22,192 nt of DNA from positions 1-22,192 of the IMG/VR virus record IMGVR_UViG_3300033141_003741; one strand, given 5' to 3'. This stretch comes from a virus. A program made the position numbers and the translations under genes. Shown here one piece after another: positions 21,370 through 22,192 of the stretch. The notes beneath the pieces were generated by a model. That model did not search any database, was not told the DNA's origin, and was given only the letters and a program-made list of their open reading frames with translations. Positions within the stretch are counted from its first letter, which is position 1; each line of letters begins with the position of its first letter.

Positions 21370-22192
21370 TTTCCTTTCTTTTTTAATGCAGTATAAAATA
21401 TATCTCTTTTGCCATCATTTGTTTTTAAAGCAATATCGTTTCCCCATAAAAAATGTATATGTTTTAATGTTTCTTTACAATATGTAGGTTCAAGTGGTAT
21501 GCCAGAAAACATATGTTCAATTTTCATTCTTCCTTTACTATCACTATTAACTATTTGAATTTTTGGAACACCACTATGAACAAAACTTGATGATATTAAA
21601 TCAGCAATCTCTTTTGCTTTATGTTTTGTTATAATGAAATCTTCTGAAACATTTGTATCTTTTATAGCATATATGTATAAATCCATATCATTTACTAGAT
21701 CTAGTGTTAAAAATTCTTTCATAAAAAACCAATCGCTACATGTTCTTACAACCTCAAGAACCTTTTCTCTACCTTTCATAACACCTGTATCCCAATTTTC
21801 TCTTTCTTTTATACTTATTACATTTTCATATTCTTTACCATATCTTCCTTTATTCCATCTATCCTCAATATCTTCCCATATTTTTGATCCTACTAAATAT
21901 GGATTCAATGATAACGGATTTTTAGCTTTCACAAGAGAATTAGAATAGTTATACTGCGCATGATCTGATTTATCCAAATAATCTTCTTGAAATAGTTGCC
22001 ACATTATTTTTTCATGGATAAATGTAGCGAACCCCTCATTTGCATACTTACTCCTCATTTGAGGCCAGAAATAAATACCTAGTTGTCTTATAATTTCACA
22101 AATATCTTTTTGCCAATCATCTAGTGATTTTGAGTTATCAATTATAAATCTAAGAAAGTCTTCTGTTGGTTCTACTGGTGATTTTTTTTTCA
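21366..22192 (-). CDS. SpoVR family protein (5' end beyond window)
   Basis: The frame continues upstream past ATG 22058 to the window edge, so 274 C-terminal residues are visible. PTEDFLRFIIDNS, LDDWQKDICEIIRQLGIYFWPQ and YANEGFATFIHEKIMW are the conserved SpoVR core (known form: PTKDLL, LEDWQ, YFxPQ, NEGWATFWH). Further on NPYLVGSKIWEDIEDRWNKG and the DLDLY-like DMDLYIYAI also match the family. In bacteria SpoVR (YcgB) often sits with the kinase PrkA/YeaG and with YeaH, and is tied to sporulation or stress; its biochemistry is unsettled. Large phages sometimes carry it. Its partners would lie to the right of this window. The internal ATG is not a start, because family residues lie before it. 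Confidence 0.88.
   Translation of the reverse strand, partial: KKKSPVEPTEDFLRFIIDNSKSLDDWQKDICEIIRQLGIYFWPQMRSKYANEGFATFIHEKIMWQLFQEDYLDKSDHAQYNYSNSLVKAKNPLSLNPYLVGSKIWEDIEDRWNKGRYGKEYENVISIKERENWDTGVMKGREKVLEVVRTCSDWFFMKEFLTLDLVNDMDLYIYAIKDTNVSEDFIITKHKAKEIADLISSSFVHSGVPKIQIVNSDSKGRMKIEHMFSGIPLEPTYCKETLKHIHFLWGNDIALKTNDGKRDIFYTALKKKGK

Noticed and set aside
18596-21948. Plus-strand frames opposite terminase, methyltransferase and SpoVR genes
   Set aside because: Antisense shadows with no start signals or recognisable domains.
21366-22058. ATG at 22058 as start of the SpoVR-like gene
   Set aside because: The frame continues upstream with conserved SpoVR residues (LDDWQ, YFWPQ), so the gene is cut by the window edge.

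Overview
The window reads as part of a large, AT-rich tailed-phage (Caudoviricetes) genome of T4-like character. The anchor is a terminase large subunit with intact ATPase and nuclease motifs (18409-19956). Other phage marks are the single coding strand (every supported gene is on the minus strand), tight ATGA/TAATG overlaps with strong Shine-Dalgarno (SD) sequences, and exact copies of the T4-type late promoter element TATAAATA in three of the few real intergenic gaps. The host cannot be named from the sequence. No tRNA, rRNA, CRISPR array, integrase or insertion sequence was seen.

Layout in the direction of transcription (right to left). First comes a 5'-truncated SpoVR-family gene, a 36-residue single-membrane-segment protein overlapping it by ATGA, and a terminator (21224-22192). 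A late-promoter motif then precedes a methyltransferase, a putative ADP-ribosyltransferase-fold protein with a T4-like capsid-targeting N-terminus, and the terminase (18409-21210). A second late-promoter motif precedes a putative neck/connector protein, followed by a long run of carbohydrate-modifying genes (6476-18402). That run holds a GT9-GT4 fusion, a DUF5662/HD-like protein, a CgeB-like glycosyltransferase, two further GT-A type transferases, a GT2/galactosyltransferase-like enzyme, six methyltransferases including one FkbM, a sulfotransferase-like protein and a tiny HExxH protein. A strong terminator (6417-6464) ends it.

Directly after that terminator, behind a third late-promoter motif, starts a giant gene that fills the left 6.4 kb and runs off the window. 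On the minus strand it is open for at least 2,122 codons and encodes almost nothing but serine, with one glutamate about every six or seven residues. This is interrupted by three acidic DTGAV-type modules near the N-terminus and four KSSETF/KSSTTF-type landmarks further on. It has no secretion signal.

The working idea is that this is a virion or virion-assembly protein that acts as a scaffold for dense O-linked glycans. The adjacent cassette would build, methylate and perhaps sulfate those glycans: a phage counterpart of bacterial serine-rich repeat glycoproteins or mucins. Adjacency, shared strand, late-type promoters and the enzyme set support this. Direct proof of glycosylation is not in the sequence, and the cassette could instead act on host surface sugars or phage DNA.
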